From positions 2,666,001-2,730,000 of the forward strand of contig NZ_CP104381.1 of NCBI RefSeq assembly GCF_030582395.1: a stretch of 64,000 nt of DNA, in the 5' to 3' direction. The notes beneath the pieces were generated by a model. That model saw only the letters and a program-made list of their open reading frames with translations, had not been told where the DNA came from and made no database searches. Shown here in pieces: positions 61,568-64,000 of the stretch; the first letter of the stretch is position 1, and each line of letters starts with the position of its first letter. This DNA comes from Ralstonia pickettii (GTDB taxonomy: Bacteria > Pseudomonadota > Gammaproteobacteria > Burkholderiales > Burkholderiaceae). A program made the translations under genes and the position numbers.

Positions 61568-62776
61568 TCACTCCCAGGACAGCGCGCCGCCGGTCTGGTA
61601 CTCGATCACGCGCGTCTCGAAGAAGTTGCGCTCCTTCTTCAGGTCGATCATCTCGCTCATCCACGGGAACGGGTTTTCTTCGTTCGGGAACAGCGCGTCG
61701 AGGCCGATCTGCTGGCAGCGACGGTTGCAGATGAAGCGCAGGTAGCCCTTGAACATCGGCGCGTTCAGGCCCAGCACGCCGCGCGGCATGGTGTCTTCTG
61801 CGTAGCGGTATTCCAGGTCGACGGCCTTCTTGAACAGCTCCGTGATCTCGGCCTTGAACTCGGCCGTCCACAGGTGCGGGTTCTCCAGCTTGATCTGGTT
61901 GATCAGGTCGATACCGAAATTGCAGTGCAGCGACTCGTCGCGCAGGATGTACTGGTACTGCTCGGCGGCGCCGGTCATCTTGTTCTGACGGCCCATCGCC
62001 AGGATCTGCGTGAAGCCGACGTAGAAGAACAGGCCTTCCATGATGCAGGCGAAGACGATGAGCGACTTCAGCAGCTTCTGGTCGTTCTCAGGCGTGCCGG
62101 TCTTGAACGACGGATCGGTCAGCGTGTCGATGAACGGGATCAGGAACTCGTCCTTGTCGCGGATCGACTGCACTTCGTGGTACGCGTTGAAGATCTCGGC
62201 CTCGTTCAGGCCCAGCGATTCAACGATGTACTGGTACGCGTGCGTGTGGATCGCCTCTTCGAACGCCTGGCGCAGCAGGTACTGACGGCATTCCGGCGCG
62301 GTGATCTGGCGGTACGTGCCGAGCACGATGTTGTTGGCGGCCAGCGAGTCGGCCGTCACGAAAAAGCCCAGGTTGCGCTTGATGATGCGGCGCTCGTCTT
62401 CGGTCAGACCGTTCGGGTCTTTCCACAAGGCGATGTCGCGCGACATGTTGATTTCCTGCGGCATCCAGTGGTTCGCGCAGCCGGCGAGGTACTTTTCCCA
62501 GGCCCACTTGTACTTGAACGGCACCAACTGGTTGACGTCGGTGGCCCCGTTGATGACGCGCTTGTCGGCGGCATTTACGCGGCGGTTGTTCTGTGCGGCA
62601 GCGGCGTTCGGATTGTTGCCGAGGATGCCCGTGCCGGCGGCCTGCGTGGCCGACGGGGGCAGCACGCCACCCTGGTCGGCGGTGGCCGTTTGCAGTTGCG
62701 GCTGCGGTTGATACACCGGCTGCGGTGCAGCCGAAGGTTGTGCGGCAGGTTTGACGTCGTCGTCCCAGCTCAGCAT
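61568..62776 (-). CDS. nrdB: Ribonucleoside-diphosphate reductase beta subunit, class Ia
   Basis: Holds the diiron-tyrosyl radical used by NrdA to reduce ribonucleotides. 402 residues with an N-terminal Pro/Gln-rich extension (about 1-60) common in Burkholderiales. Metal-ligand blocks are [34 protein letters not shown] and [15 protein letters not shown]. The ATG at 62774-62776 follows AGGAGAAAC. It lies 116 bp after nrdA in the same direction. Confidence 0.95.
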   Translation of the reverse strand: MLSWDDDVKPAAQPSAAPQPVYQPQPQLQTATADQGGVLPPSATQAAGTGILGNNPNAAAAQNNRRVNAADKRVINGATDVNQLVPFKYKWAWEKYLAGCANHWMPQEINMSRDIALWKDPNGLTEDERRIIKRNLGFFVTADSLAANNIVLGTYRQITAPECRQYLLRQAFEEAIHTHAYQYIVESLGLNEAEIFNAYHEVQSIRDKDEFLIPFIDTLTDPSFKTGTPENDQKLLKSLIVFACIMEGLFFYVGFTQILAMGRQNKMTGAAEQYQYILRDESLHCNFGIDLINQIKLENPHLWTAEFKAEITELFKKAVDLEYRYAEDTMPRGVLGLNAPMFKGYLRFICNRRCQQIGLDALFPNEENPFPWMSEMIDLKKERNFFETRVIEYQTGGALSWE

Positions 62777-62892
62777 ATGTGTTTCTCCTGATTCTTTGCT
62801 CGTCGCTCCCGCTCTTTCGGAGCGCGAGTCCAGTGTCGTGCAGATCCGGGCGCCCCCGCTTGCGCGGGAGCAACCTCAGACACTGTTTTGAC

Positions 62893-64000
<1,108 letters not shown>

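Overview
This 64-kb window is GC-rich, densely coded chromosomal DNA from a beta-proteobacterium of the order Burkholderiales, most probably a Ralstonia of the pickettii type. The evidence is the gene content: an aroQ-accB-accC-prmA-DUF3426 block, an mpl-yqiA-ubiC block, a fused MaeB malic enzyme, a lysine/alanine-rich histone H1-like protein, and long-chain LysR regulators. The genus is an inference; the order is firm. I see no rRNA, tRNA, CRISPR array, prophage or insertion sequence.

Positions 1-26,230 are a sugar catabolic region. A partial LysR regulator is followed by tkt and gap on the minus strand. Next comes a minus-strand galactose set: dgoD, dgoA, a short-chain dehydrogenase, an aldose 1-epimerase, an SMP-30 lactonase, an AraHGF-type ABC importer and dgoK. 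Together these give the DeLey-Doudoroff route from galactose to pyruvate plus glyceraldehyde 3-phosphate, and the latter can feed the adjacent gap and tkt. A porin and a divergent GcvA-like LysR follow, then a small housekeeping insert (VOC protein, rsmE, a YidB-like protein). A second LysR (GbpR-like) diverges from a plus-strand L-arabinose set: L-arabonate dehydratase, a DapA-fold 2-keto-3-deoxyarabonate dehydratase, a Gfo/Idh-type dehydrogenase, and a second complete AraFGH importer. The two sets point towards each other's regulators and carry paralogous transporters with different residues in the binding proteins.

Positions 26,230-50,400 are mostly housekeeping: a barnase-barstar pair, maeB, thiL-pgpA-cinA, pyrF, corA, then a minus-strand series from mpl to mtgA (mpl, yqiA, ubiC, RNB exonuclease, TonB-like protein, aroE, mtgA). 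After these come a hypothetical gene, a TlpA-like thioredoxin, aroQ-accB-accC-prmA, a zinc-ribbon/DUF3426 protein, tpx and a PfkB kinase.

Positions 50,400-57,820 are envelope and nucleoid related. They hold a glycine-zipper lipoprotein, the H1-like protein with tandem repeats, a 1.74-kb gene-poor stretch rich in palindromes and short GC words, two tandem low-complexity lipoproteins, a DUF2147 protein and a chemotaxis receptor. The right end has an unrecognised 446-residue protein, an EamA exporter, a DUF2817 metallopeptidase, nrdB and the C-terminal part of nrdA, which runs off the window.

The points most worth a second look are the paired head-on Ara-type sugar systems and their operators, the secreted barnase with an unusually long barstar, the long inverted repeat in front of tpx, the palindrome-rich gene-poor region beside the histone-like gene, and the tandem repeat lipoproteins. 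I did not find a clear new defence or mobile system.
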